Assembly: GCA_903871875.1 (NCBI GenBank)
Contig: CAIQIR010000084.1
Location: 1-64,000 of the forward strand
Reading direction: 5' to 3'
From: an uncultured Schlesneria sp.
Lineage (GTDB): Bacteria; Planctomycetota; Planctomycetia; Planctomycetales; Planctomycetaceae
DNA: 64,000 nt
The position numbers were made by a program, and so were the translations under genes. The notes under the pieces are model-generated. The model was not told the DNA's origin. It did not search any database and worked only from the letters and a program-made list of their open reading frames with translations. The first letter of the stretch is position 1. Every line of letters starts with the position of its first letter. Shown piece by piece: positions 1 through 8,860 of the stretch.

Positions 1-360
1 GCAGACAACCATTTGTACACGGTTTTTCGTTACGTCGAACGAAACCCCGTGCGGCCCACTCTGATGACTCGGGCTGAGGACTGGCCGTGGGGCAGCCTCT
101 GGCGTTGGGAGCACCCTTCGGAGCATGTTGAGAAGCCCCTGCTCTGCCCCTGGCCACTTCCCCGCCCGACGGACTGGGTGTCCCGCGTGAATCGAGCGTT
201 GACGAAAAAGGAACTCGAAGCGGTGCGGGAATCGGTAGTGCGTGGGCGTCCCTTCGGATCGGAGGCATGGCAGGACCTCACGGCGAAGCAACTCGGCCTG
301 GAGTCCACATTCCGCCCCCGCGGCCGTCCAAGAAAGACAAACGGCGATGGGGAATCATAG
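1..360 (+). CDS. REP-associated tyrosine transposase (RayT / Y1 family), C-terminal part
   Basis: The frame is open from the left edge, so the gene begins outside the window and only the last 119 codons are seen. The stretch YVERNPVR followed by AEDWPWGS is the conserved C-terminal signature of Y1/Transposase_17 proteins of the RayT group, which are thought to act on REP palindromes as single-copy domesticated IS200-like enzymes. The catalytic HUH and Tyr residues would lie upstream and cannot be checked. The end is basic (RPRGRPRK). No palindrome is visible just downstream, but a 20-bp perfect inverted repeat occurs at 46433-46477. Confidence 0.85.
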   Translation, partial: ADNHLYTVFRYVERNPVRPTLMTRAEDWPWGSLWRWEHPSEHVEKPLLCPWPLPRPTDWVSRVNRALTKKELEAVRESVVRGRPFGSEAWQDLTAKQLGLESTFRPRGRPRKTNGDGES

Positions 361-427
361 AAATATTGGACTTATCCCCTTTTCTTCGCTCAACAGGGCA
401 TCTTCATCGCGGCAATTGGGAAATCGA

Positions 428-2083
428 CTATTGAGCCGTTGGGCGGATCAATCTGCTGCCGAAGCTACTCGATGGCTTGGCGGGCTTCTTGCTGGTGTCT
501 GCCGTCGCCTTTGAATCGATGGTCTCGCTACTGGCCAGCGTCTGGATCAGTTTTCCAATCAGTTGATGAGTCTGGCGAGTCTGACGAATCACCAACACCA
601 GATTCTCCGACATGATAATGTCGGATCCGGTAAGATTGGTTGGGACGCGGATCAGGCCTCCTTTCGCATCGACAGAAATCTCCTGGATCGTTCCCACGGC
701 GTCAGGGCGCTCGATCGATTGCCAGGTGTCCGGCAGAATGAGCTTCGGCAGTTTGCCTCGAAGATCATTGGCCATCGGTCGCGGCAGGCGATAATAGCCA
801 GCGACCACCTCCGTCGGATCGAGTTGTGGAACCGCGACGACACGGGATTTCGACGCGCGCAGGGCCGTACGATAGTTCTCGAGCAACTGCAAAACTTCAT
901 CCAATGCATTTTCCGTGTGTCTGACTACAAGAATTCCGGGTTTGGGAGCTTCAATAACACCGTTGCGAACCGCTCCCTGATTCCATTGAGCCCGTGTCTG
1001 CTTCTGGATCGCATCTTCGAGCGCGATCGATTCGTTCTGATCGCGGCACAAATCGCGAACATCGTAGACGGCGGTCTTTTGAAATTGGCTGGCCGCCTCG
1101 GCGGTCGCGATCCACAGGACGTCGTCCCGCACATACCAAGTGAGGTCGAGGACTGACAGTAGCGACCGCAGAACGGCGCTTAACTTCTGGTCCGACAATT
1201 TCAACGACACAGACGTTCGTTCACGGATGGGACTTTTTTGATCCAATCGAATATTAATCCCCGCCTGACGTGCCAAGTCCTGGACAGCAACGATCAACGG
1301 AGTCTCTTCAAAATCGACCGTGACTTTCTTATCAAGGGCAAGTCGAACAGCGTCATTCTGGGGCGCGTCGAGCGTGAACGTGCGTCGTCCGTGCTGGCGA
1401 ATCGCCGACAGTAGCCCCGCAATTTCTCGATGGATATCGTCTGTTTGTCGGACGAAGACGACATCTCCGATCAGGTCGGCCCGGCCTGATTCTGGCAACT
1501 GATGCTGGCCATCCCAATCGCCTCCGCTACATCGCGTGATCGTGCGAACCAATTCCTGCGGTGGATAGCCCGCATCGATTAAATCGCCAAGATGATAGGG
1601 AACAGTCGCGTCATGCTTCACGTATTCTGCCCGCGAGGTGATTTGAAGAACGTCACCTTGCTGGTACCAAGCCAAGCCGATTGATTCCAGACGATTGAGC
1701 AACAAATAGATTGGCGCACCCGTTAATTCGTCGGAAACGGGATCGGTAACAAGCAGTTTCGTGTACGCCAGGGCTTTATAGTCAACCAGGACGTTGATTG
1801 ACTGATCACGTTGCAACCAAGTGAAGACGGCCTTGAGCGGTTGCCCATCGAATTTGACCGTGACCTTCGCCGCCAATTGGGTCGGGACGAGCGTTGCCGG
1901 ATCAACCGTTTTCGGCTCGTCGGGAATTTCAATGGACACATCCGCGACCAGCTGCCCTTCGGCCTTCAACACGGCCGATTGGTCCTGTCCGCTGCTGAAG
2001 TTCGGCTGGAGGCCGGTCAGAAAAAAGAACGCCGTCGCGATCGTCACTGCGTTCCATGGATGTTGAAGATTTGTCGATTGCAT
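428..2083 (-). CDS. exported protein with two secretin/TonB short N-terminal (STN)-like domains
   Basis: The 551-residue product starts with a signal peptide (hydrophobic about 12-30). It has two STN-like segments near residues 72-105 (VTVKFDGQPLKAVFTWLQ) and 247-283 (VTVDFEETPLIVAVQDLARQ), the fold found at the entry of secretins and TonB receptors. No secretin channel domain follows, so it is probably a soluble or peripheral periplasmic protein. The ATG is preceded by GAGG with good spacing. It lies 74 bp downstream of its paralogue, with which it shares the order of domains and the phrase DEPKTVDPATL. The two are probably cotranscribed. The function is unknown. Confidence 0.8.
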   Translation of the reverse strand: MQSTNLQHPWNAVTIATAFFFLTGLQPNFSSGQDQSAVLKAEGQLVADVSIEIPDEPKTVDPATLVPTQLAAKVTVKFDGQPLKAVFTWLQRDQSINVLVDYKALAYTKLLVTDPVSDELTGAPIYLLLNRLESIGLAWYQQGDVLQITSRAEYVKHDATVPYHLGDLIDAGYPPQELVRTITRCSGGDWDGQHQLPESGRADLIGDVVFVRQTDDIHREIAGLLSAIRQHGRRTFTLDAPQNDAVRLALDKKVTVDFEETPLIVAVQDLARQAGINIRLDQKSPIRERTSVSLKLSDQKLSAVLRSLLSVLDLTWYVRDDVLWIATAEAASQFQKTAVYDVRDLCRDQNESIALEDAIQKQTRAQWNQGAVRNGVIEAPKPGILVVRHTENALDEVLQLLENYRTALRASKSRVVAVPQLDPTEVVAGYYRLPRPMANDLRGKLPKLILPDTWQSIERPDAVGTIQEISVDAKGGLIRVPTNLTGSDIIMSENLVLVIRQTRQTHQLIGKLIQTLASSETIDSKATADTSKKPAKPSSSFGSRLIRPTAQ

Positions 2084-2157
2084 GTCAGCCTCGATCTCGA
2101 AGAATCTCAGAACTCAGAAGAGGGATGCATCAGCTGTCAAACGTCGTCGCCGAAATT

Positions 2158-3924
2158 TCATTTCGCAGGGATTGAGAAGTAACCACCGCCAAATCCACCG
2201 CCACCCATCCCGCCACCCATCCCGCCACCCATCCCACCACCCATCCCACCACCCATCCCACCACCCATCCCACCACCCATTCCACCGCCCATCATTCCAC
2301 CAGTCGTCCCGCCAGAGTCGCCGTTTTGGATCTTGTAGATGACGTTGTTGATTTCGTTGTGAATCTTGCGACTTTGCTGGATGATCAGGACAGAGTTGGG
2401 GACAATGGCTGCAACCCGATGGTCCTGGCCAGAGCCAACCTCGACGCCAACCGTATTTAACAATCCCGATTTTGATGCAACGAGGCGAATCGTGCCTTTC
2501 GCTTCTGGTTGAGCCGGTGACTTCCATGAGGGAGGTTGGATCAATTCCGGCAGAAGTTTCTCAAGGTCGAGAGCAATATCCTTTTGCAACCGGTAATAGC
2601 TGGTGATCAGTTCGTCCGGGTTGCCTTCAGAGACTTCGCGAGGGTTTGAAGCTCGTAGCGCCGTGCGATAGGCATCCAGCAATTTTGAGATATCGTCCAG
2701 ACATTGCTCGGTTTGGCGGGTAACAAGTACTCCCGGCTTTGGACAAATCATCATTCCGCCTTCCCCGTCCAGATTCTGCCATTTTCCACCTGTCTGAGTT
2801 TGGATGGCTGCCATCAATCCCGAGGACTCTTTTTGATCTCGACAAAGATCGCGGACGTCAAAAACGGCTGTCTTTTTTTCTGTATCGGCGGTAGCCAGCG
2901 TCGTGACCCATAGGACACCATTGTCCAGTCGCCAAGTGAGTCCCAATTTCAACAGTAACGCCCGCAGCACGGCATTGAGTGGTCTGCCCGTCATTTTCAG
3001 CGAGACGGGCGCCCTTTCCGAAATGCCCTCGTCATCCATTGGCTTATGGTCCAGGCGGATATCAGCACCGACTTTGCGAGAAATCTCTTGGATCGCGGCA
3101 TTCAGCGGAGTTTCGACAAATTCGACCGTCACCTTGTCATGCAGTTTCTGACGCAGGATTTCGTGTTGCGCGGGGTCGAGTATTAATGTGCGTTTCCCAT
3201 GTTTGCCGAGAGCGGCAAATAGGCCTGCAACCTCTTGATGTTGCTGGAACGTCTGGCGAACGAATAGCACGTCGCCCAACAGAACGGACGCGCCACCTTC
3301 TCCATCCAAATTCTGCCACTTTCCGCCCGTCGTCTGTAAAACCGTGTTGCGCACCGATTGGGGTTTGTAACCTGCGTCAAACAGATCACCTAAGTTGTAA
3401 GGGATCGTCGTCGTGTGTTGCTCGGATTGAGCAACGGAGGTGACGAACAAGGTGTCATCCTCGAAGTACCAACCGAGCTGCATACTTTGAAGTCGATTCA
3501 GTAGCAGATAAATTGGAGCACCGTCGGAATGATCCGTAATCGGTTCACCAACAAGGATCCCTTCATTGGCCAGCGCGTGATAGTCGACAAGGACGTTGAA
3601 AGACCGATCCTGCTGCAACCATTTTACGATGTCTCGTAGCGGTTGTTCATTGAACCTCACCGTGACTTGGATCGCCAGGGCCGGCGGAATCAACGTTGCA
3701 GGATCGACTGTTTTCGGCTCATCGGGAATGACAACCAGAGTGCTCGGCGGTTTCTCACCAGCGGCCGGTTGCGACGGGCCGGGTTCTTTCTCTGCAAGAC
3801 CCTTAGGAGCCACTGGGGCGTCGACCTGACCAACAACCTGTGATGGCGCCATCGCAAAGGACCACATCAGACAGACGGCGACAGTGGCTGGAGATAAAGA
3901 TCGAAGAATCCAAAGGGATTTCAT
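2158..3924 (-). CDS. exported STN-domain paralogue with a Gly-Met repeat tail
   Basis: The reading frame is open further upstream, but the ATG at 3924 begins a clear signal peptide (MKSLWILRSLSPATVAVCLM) and has GAGG in the same leader context as the downstream paralogue. The product is about 588 residues. It repeats the paired STN-like layout of the gene at 428-2083, then ends in about eight GGGM units and a GGGYFSIPAK end. The Gly-Met tail is encoded by 12-bp tandem repeats. The two genes look like a tandem duplication including the ribosome-binding region. No channel domain is present, and a role in envelope assembly is only a guess. Confidence 0.82.
   Translation of the reverse strand: MKSLWILRSLSPATVAVCLMWSFAMAPSQVVGQVDAPVAPKGLAEKEPGPSQPAAGEKPPSTLVVIPDEPKTVDPATLIPPALAIQVTVRFNEQPLRDIVKWLQQDRSFNVLVDYHALANEGILVGEPITDHSDGAPIYLLLNRLQSMQLGWYFEDDTLFVTSVAQSEQHTTTIPYNLGDLFDAGYKPQSVRNTVLQTTGGKWQNLDGEGGASVLLGDVLFVRQTFQQHQEVAGLFAALGKHGKRTLILDPAQHEILRQKLHDKVTVEFVETPLNAAIQEISRKVGADIRLDHKPMDDEGISERAPVSLKMTGRPLNAVLRALLLKLGLTWRLDNGVLWVTTLATADTEKKTAVFDVRDLCRDQKESSGLMAAIQTQTGGKWQNLDGEGGMMICPKPGVLVTRQTEQCLDDISKLLDAYRTALRASNPREVSEGNPDELITSYYRLQKDIALDLEKLLPELIQPPSWKSPAQPEAKGTIRLVASKSGLLNTVGVEVGSGQDHRVAAIVPNSVLIIQQSRKIHNEINNVIYKIQNGDSGGTTGGMMGGGMGGGMGGGMGGGMGGGMGGGMGGGMGGGGFGGGYFSIPAK
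2199..2293. repeat. 12-bp tandem repeat encoding the Gly-Gly-Gly-Met tail
   Basis: On the plus strand the unit reads approximately ccaccacccatc, repeated about eight times with small third-position changes. It encodes GGGM units at the C-terminus of the minus-strand STN protein. Such repeats can change copy number by slippage without shifting the frame. Confidence 0.85.
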
Positions 3925-4462
3925 ACGAGCCTCGATTTCAGTAAGTATTGACGACAGTCTGGACCTGTGACGAATTGAGTATTGCCGAACAAATCCGAAG
4001 TCGGCCACAACATCCGTTGTCCGTCTTCGGCTGCCTTGTTGAGAGTTGATCTGGAATAGAAATCTGTCGTAATGACAAAATGGATCAGGGAGTCTACCCC
4101 GTGATACCACCCGATTTCACTGCGGTTTTTCTCAGGCTTAAAGAAAAGTTGGCAGAAACTACACGGAAGATTTTCCAATGAACCGACTTCGCCAATGAAG
4201 CCCCGTGTTGATCGTCGAGCGACAATCGGTCGCGACTTGGTTCATGGCCATTCCCAAAGAGAAATTCCTGATGGGTTGTCTTCGATTCGTCCGTTCGTCT
4301 CTGTGTCTGATCGTTTCGACGACAGATTGGCTACTTCCATCGATCAGCAAGATTCGACGGGTCAGGTAGTCGCAATTGCCCCCACCCTTTGTTGATCGGG
4401 GAGAAAATGTTGGACAAGGGATTACAAAAAGCCATGACATTTCGTGTTCGATCCGCTGGGAT
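3925..4462. other. intergenic region without a recognisable gene
   Basis: About 540 bp upstream of the minus-strand STN operon. The open frames here are short and have no recognisable protein character. It should hold the promoter of the operon, but I see no convincing -35/-10 pair. Confidence 0.5.
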
Positions 4463-4660
4463 TCACGCATCAAGAATGGCATCAATTTTCTGCTCAATTT
4501 CCTCCAGGGAAGTCGCTTCAACAGGGATGTTTTTTCTTTCTTTCCTGGAATAGACCCGTGCCTCAAACTTTTCGACGATTGTGGCCATTCCAGAGTCCAT
4601 GACCGTTGTTGAACTCCGTCTAATCCTGACGTGACGATGAACCGTTGGATTCTCTGACAT
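4463..4660 (-). CDS. small hypothetical protein
   Basis: A 65-codon frame whose second half (EKFEARVYSRKERKNIPVEA, then a Glu/Ile/Lys/Asp-rich helix EEIEQKIDAILDA) reads like a real short soluble protein. The first 20-24 residues are less protein-like, so the true start may be an internal ATG at 4600 or 4588. No good ribosome-binding site decides this. A longer overlapping frame at 4159-4686 on the same strand looks unlike protein. Family not recognised. Confidence 0.4.
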   Translation of the reverse strand: MSENPTVHRHVRIRRSSTTVMDSGMATIVEKFEARVYSRKERKNIPVEATSLEEIEQKIDAILDA

Positions 4661-5289
4661 GTCTTTTGTCCGGCCAAATTCATCAAGCCATCGCCACCGT
4701 GTCTTTTCGGTGCTTCCTCACTTCGCTGCGGTCCGTTTGTGATCGTCCAGGTTGAAGGCGAGACTTTCGACTAACTGCGTCCAAGCAGACAGACGACCAT
4801 CGGCTTTCCTGATTTTGTCGAAGCCAAGAAAATCATCCCTACGAAAATCATCTCTGCCTGGAAATAAAACAAGCCACCTGTTGGTGGCTTGTCCTCGACC
4901 TGGTGAGGCTTGAATCGTAATTCATCATTGGCAGCATGTGAGGTGAAATCCGAGGACATGGAGCCGAGATGGACCTTCACGAAGAATCTGCCAATTTTAC
5001 CATTGTTCACGAGGTCGCCTACATTGAGCGCCAATTGCCGCCACACCGCCTCGGTCAGAGATTTGCCGGAATCTGACCTTCTTCGTTCCGACGTTTCTCC
5101 AGCATTAACCGAGTCGCTTTGAATCGCTTGAACAATTTGCGGTGAGCTGCTTGATTGCTCAACTTCAATCCTACCCGCAAATGAAAAAAGTCAATCCTGA
5201 AAATTGCCAGAAGCGTGAATACCTCATCGGGCTTGCCTCGCAATACAATCCGGGGGCTTCTGATTTTGCACGCGATACGAACACGAATC
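4661..5289. other. intergenic region, possibly decayed minus-strand gene
   Basis: About 630 bp with no gene I can support. Two short minus-strand frames (5055-5291 and 4771-5046) lie head to tail in different frames, and their sequence near 4890-5046 (GDLVNNGKIGRFFVKVHLGS) is mildly protein-like. A minus-strand terminator at 4869-4892 sits inside the second one. This could be the wreck of a gene, but nothing is recognised. Confidence 0.3.
4869..4892 (-). terminator. Rho-independent terminator, minus strand
   Basis: A perfect 10-bp stem (ACAAGCCACC with GGTGGCTTGT) with a 4-nt loop. On the minus strand it is followed by TTTTATTT, so it fits a transcript running leftwards from the region to the right, where no intact gene is seen. 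Confidence 0.6.
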
Positions 5290-5775
5290 ATGGGCGACTA
5301 TTTCAAGCCGTGGCGAAAAAAGATCGGTGTCGCGACGCTGGTGATAGCGTGCGTGTTGGCGGGTGGTTGGGTCAGGAGTATTAGCGATCAGGATGTTGTT
5401 TTTATTCAGCGTCAGCGCAACGCGTTCGTCGACAATCACGTCTTGATCTCGATGCAGGGAGCCATCAGCTGGAGTCGATGGTCGCCGATTGAGACAGACA
5501 CGCCAAAGCCGTTGGAATATCGGCACTCAAAAAATCCGGGCCCCTCTGACGATGATTGGAAAGGTGCTGAAGTCCATTGGCACTGGCAGTGGAATGGATT
5601 TGACTTCGGTGCCTCGTCGGTCAAAGAAACGATGTGGATGGGACAAGTAAAGCCGTGGACTCGAGAAGTCGAGGTGTGGCAAATCCCCTACTGGTTCCTC
5701 GTCGTTCCGCTGATGTTGCTCTCGGCGTATTTGCTATTCAGCAAACCACGAAACCTTCCAGCAACACGCCAATGA
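5290..5775 (+). CDS. small membrane protein with N- and C-terminal membrane segments
   Basis: The 161-residue product begins MGDYFKPWRKKIGVATLVIA, with a membrane segment at about 10-30, a roughly 90-residue extracytoplasmic part rich in Trp (HWHWQWNGFDFGAS), and a second membrane segment near the end (PYWFLVVPLMLLSAYLLF). This layout and the N-terminal MGDYFKPWRRK-type phrase recur in many planctomycete proteins of unknown function. I chose the ATG at 5290 over an upstream start in the same frame because the conserved start phrase begins there. Confidence 0.8.
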   Translation: MGDYFKPWRKKIGVATLVIACVLAGGWVRSISDQDVVFIQRQRNAFVDNHVLISMQGAISWSRWSPIETDTPKPLEYRHSKNPGPSDDDWKGAEVHWHWQWNGFDFGASSVKETMWMGQVKPWTREVEVWQIPYWFLVVPLMLLSAYLLFSKPRNLPATRQ

Positions 5776-5959
5776 CCCACGACCGACGGGCCGACACTTG
5801 CTGGATTGTCTGCGTCGTTCGACGGTAAGGTGGAGTGTCTCCCACGATCATCGCCATCACGTATTGTGCTGATCGCAACCGCCGGCCTACGGTCTCGAAG
5901 GGCGTCCATTGCCCCGCGCGTCAGACCCTGTTTCGGGCAACGCAGAAGCTGCAGCCACG

Positions 5960-7138
5960 TTAACGCTGAAAAATGGGCAACATCTGGTAAGGGGGCGTCA
6001 ATGCCAGAACGGTCAGTGCCGTCACGTAGGACTGTCCGTAGCGGGCTTCCTCACCTTCGTGCATCACCCACGAACCATCCGAACGTTGAGCACCCAGCAA
6101 CGTTTTCACTAACCGTGGGTAGAATTCGCTCCAATACTCACCGCCCAGATGGAACATTCCCTGACTGCAATAAAAGGCTCCGTAACAGGGATATTTCTCG
6201 CCAGCAACCGGGTGAGTATACTGATCGAAGGGAAGTCTCAGGATGTGTTTCGCCGCGTTCTGGGCGAGTTCCGAATGGTGTTCACCCGACAGAGACAACG
6301 AAAGCGCCCCCGCTCCGGCCATTCCTCGGGGGTAATTTGTCCCTTCGCTATTTGTGTGGATTTGGTAGCGGAACGTTTTCCGCTGCGGGTCGTAATTCCG
6401 TTTCATGTAGGCCAGTGCGTCGTCGATCAGTGTGGCATCCACCTCGAATCCGGAATTCTTCGCCGATCGCAGAAACATGACGCTCCAGGAGGTGACCGAA
6501 AGATCGCCGTCGCTGTCCCCGTGCCGTTTCAGATAACGCCAGGACCCCTCATCGTCCGGAAAGAGTTTGGGTTGCGAATAACGACGGCTGGTAAACGCGA
6601 GCGTTTTTTCGATCGCACCACGAAATCGCGATTCCTGATCCGCTCCACACATCCCGTAAAGTTCGGCGATCACGAGGGAGCAGATTCCGTGGTTGTAAGG
6701 CGAATGAAAGCTTTGCCGTTGTCGAGAAAATAGCCCGTCGGATTGCTGGCTTTCGAGAAGGAAATTGACGGCGACGTCCAGCTGTTTTCCGTACGGTCCT
6801 TGTCTGGGAATGTGACCTCGAGACATCAGCGCCATGACGCACAATGCGGAAATCCCGGGATCGTTTTCTGCGATGGTTTGAAATGAACCGTCGGATCGCT
6901 GCTGCCGGATGAGGAATGCCAACCCTCGATCGACCGCCGTCTCGACTTGCTGCCATTCGGTTTCGGTGAGAACTTTCTGCGAGATGGATCGAGGGCCGGT
7001 CGTCGCGTCGTTTTCGCGTTCTTGGCCGATCGCCAATTCAACAGTGTTCACGAGGATGATCACCGCCATCAGGGATGACCACGGCCCGCATCGGCAATGG
7101 GAGAGCGGCTTGAAAAAGCGAGTGACGTGTGAGTTCAT
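5960..7138 (-). CDS. exported prenyltransferase/squalene-cyclase-fold repeat protein
   Basis: The product is about 392 residues. The ATG at 7138 has GGAGG seven bases upstream and starts a signal peptide (hydrophobic about 22-40). The rest is a series of alpha-alpha repeats of the terpene cyclase/prenyltransferase type, with QRSDGSF, QQSDGLF and QRSDGSW phrases at the repeat ends. No DXDD or other terpene cyclase catalytic motif is visible, so it is probably a non-catalytic alpha/alpha-toroid protein, as is common in planctomycetes. It stands alone between plus-strand genes. Confidence 0.8.
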   Translation of the reverse strand: MNSHVTRFFKPLSHCRCGPWSSLMAVIILVNTVELAIGQERENDATTGPRSISQKVLTETEWQQVETAVDRGLAFLIRQQRSDGSFQTIAENDPGISALCVMALMSRGHIPRQGPYGKQLDVAVNFLLESQQSDGLFSRQRQSFHSPYNHGICSLVIAELYGMCGADQESRFRGAIEKTLAFTSRRYSQPKLFPDDEGSWRYLKRHGDSDGDLSVTSWSVMFLRSAKNSGFEVDATLIDDALAYMKRNYDPQRKTFRYQIHTNSEGTNYPRGMAGAGALSLSLSGEHHSELAQNAAKHILRLPFDQYTHPVAGEKYPCYGAFYCSQGMFHLGGEYWSEFYPRLVKTLLGAQRSDGSWVMHEGEEARYGQSYVTALTVLALTPPYQMLPIFQR

Positions 7139-7703
7139 TCTGTACCTCCCCACTTGGTCAACAGAAAATCTCTCGAATGTCTGACTATAGACTAAACGTC
7201 TTTGCCTCGGCGTGCAACTCGCAGCGTGGCCGCGATTGGCTGTTTCAGCCGACCGCAACGGCAAAGCGACAAGAGGCTGCCATCAAGACCGCTGTCGAGT
7301 GAACACTTTCTCTGCACGAAAAACGGCGAATCCATTCGGCGGCTGTGATGCCCCCCCCTTGTGGCTGAGGCCACCCCTACCCTGCTCGGAAGAGGCACCC
7401 TGCCGCCTGACTGGTATCCCCGGTTGGTGAGGTAGAAATTGGTACAGGTCCGCGTTGACCGAATCCTAACCGCGGGCGACGTGCAGCGTGGTCACCGCCT
7501 CCCGCCCAACGGCAGATCGAGACCCAACCTGGTGGATTGGCGACCATTTTTCGATTCGGCCATCCTCAACGACCGGCCTCATTTTTCGGTCTGGTCTCGG
7601 AACAAGTCTTGCATGGAAGTGTCGACACGCGATGAGCGACTGACGAACCCTTCGTCCTTTATCAGTTGATCAGACCCCATGTGACATCTGTACGGGAGTG
7701 GAA
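7139..7703. other. divergent intergenic region, no gene seen
   Basis: About 565 bp between a minus-strand and a plus-strand gene. No protein-like frame and no clear structured RNA were found. Promoters for both neighbours should lie here. Confidence 0.5.
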
Positions 7704-8168
7704 ATGAATACACAGCACCCGGGAACGCTGGTGGAAAACTTCGACAGTCAAGAGATTGCTCAGGAGGTGATCCGTGAGCTGATTGCCGTGGGGTTTTCCG
7801 CACGGCAAATCGGAATGGTGGCACATGATCGAGTGCCAGACCTGAACGCAATCAGATCAAGCTCGGGCCGGAGCCTCAAACTGGATAATCTACCTGGATT
7901 GCCGACTTTGCCCGTGGTCGCGCCGGGAATTGGTCCTGCAGTCGCCAGTGGAATCCTGGGCGTTTTGTTCTGGAGTACGGCGACAATCGGAGCGGCGGGC
8001 GCCATGGTCAGTGTGGGCGTTCCCTACGAGGTGGCCGAACACTTCGAGGGTCAATTCCGGGCCGGTCACTCGCTAGTTGTGGTGAAAGCGGGTACTCGTT
8101 CTGACATTGCCCGTTCGGTACTGAACCGATTTTCGCAACGGAATTATCTTTCGAGCTTCGCAGTGTAA
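7704..8168 (+). CDS. general stress protein 17M/YflT-like protein
   Basis: The 154-residue protein has an N-terminal alpha/beta half (TLVENFDSQEIAQEVIRELIAVGFSA), as in heat-induced stress proteins of the YflT/DUF1269 type. A Gly/Ala-rich central hydrophobic stretch follows at about 68-100, then a second alpha/beta half (GHSLVVVKAGTRSDIARSVL). I use ATG 7704, with GGGAG at 7694-7698, rather than the in-frame GTG at 7698. No partner gene points to a precise role. Confidence 0.65.
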   Translation: MNTQHPGTLVENFDSQEIAQEVIRELIAVGFSARQIGMVAHDRVPDLNAIRSSSGRSLKLDNLPGLPTLPVVAPGIGPAVASGILGVLFWSTATIGAAGAMVSVGVPYEVAEHFEGQFRAGHSLVVVKAGTRSDIARSVLNRFSQRNYLSSFAV

Positions 8169-8253
8169 TTCCGTCAAATGTGTCCATCAGCTTCCGCACG
8201 TGGCCTGCTTTCCGAGAGCTTCCCCGGCTCAATTTTTGCGCAAGGACACCAAC

Positions 8254-8715
8254 ATGACACTGAAATTAACCAGCAGCGCGTTTCAAGACGGAACGACGAT
8301 TCCCCGTCAGCATACCGCCGACGGGCAGGATGTTTCGCCGCCCCTGAAATGGACGACTCCCCCGCCCGGCACTCGTAGTCTGGCACTGATTTGCGAGGAT
8401 CCGGACGCCCCGAAAAGAACCTTCACTCATTGGGTGCTGTTTGAACTGCCCGCCACCTCCACGGAGCTGCGTGAAGGCGTTCCTGTGGAAGCCCGATTAC
8501 CCAATGGATCGATTCAAGGAGCCAATGACTTTGGCGGGGTTGGTTTCGGCGGTCCGTCACCCCCACCCGGCAAACCGCATCGTTACTTCTTCAAACTGTT
8601 CGCCCTGGATTGCACCATGGCGCTGCCACCCGGTGCGACGAAAGACAACCTGCAGACCGTCATGGAAGGCCATGTCCTGGAAGAAGCGACATTGATGGGA
8701 ACCTATGGTCGATAG
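8254..8715 (+). CDS. YbhB/YbcL-family (PEBP-like, Raf kinase inhibitor-like) protein
   Basis: A 153-residue protein with the phosphatidylethanolamine-binding-protein core: PEDPDAP-type ligand loop (CEDPDAPKRTFTHWVLFELP region, about residues 47-66) and the later GPSPPPGKPHRYFFKLFALD strand. Length fits the bacterial family. No signal peptide, so probably cytoplasmic. The ATG at 8254 follows an AAGGA site; the open frame upstream lacks protein character. It follows the stress-type gene by 85 bp and may share a transcript. Confidence 0.92.
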   Translation: MTLKLTSSAFQDGTTIPRQHTADGQDVSPPLKWTTPPPGTRSLALICEDPDAPKRTFTHWVLFELPATSTELREGVPVEARLPNGSIQGANDFGGVGFGGPSPPPGKPHRYFFKLFALDCTMALPPGATKDNLQTVMEGHVLEEATLMGTYGR

Positions 8716-8860
8716 CCCCTGCCCACTTTCTCTGAGAGGGTTGATTTGTTTGCGGCGGAAGAACGATGCGGGCGGCACGTCAGTTGCGTCATGAAGGGTG
8801 TGGTCGCCTCTATTTCGGAGATAGGGGACCTTCTCGAAAACTCAATGACTGGACGACCCC

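Noticed and set aside
2199-2293. Regular short repeats that could suggest a CRISPR array
   Set aside because: The 12-bp units have no spacers and encode a Gly-Met tail in frame.
4159-4686. 175-codon minus-strand frame
   Set aside because: Unlike protein over most of its length. The overlapping 4463-4660 frame has better amino-acid patterning.
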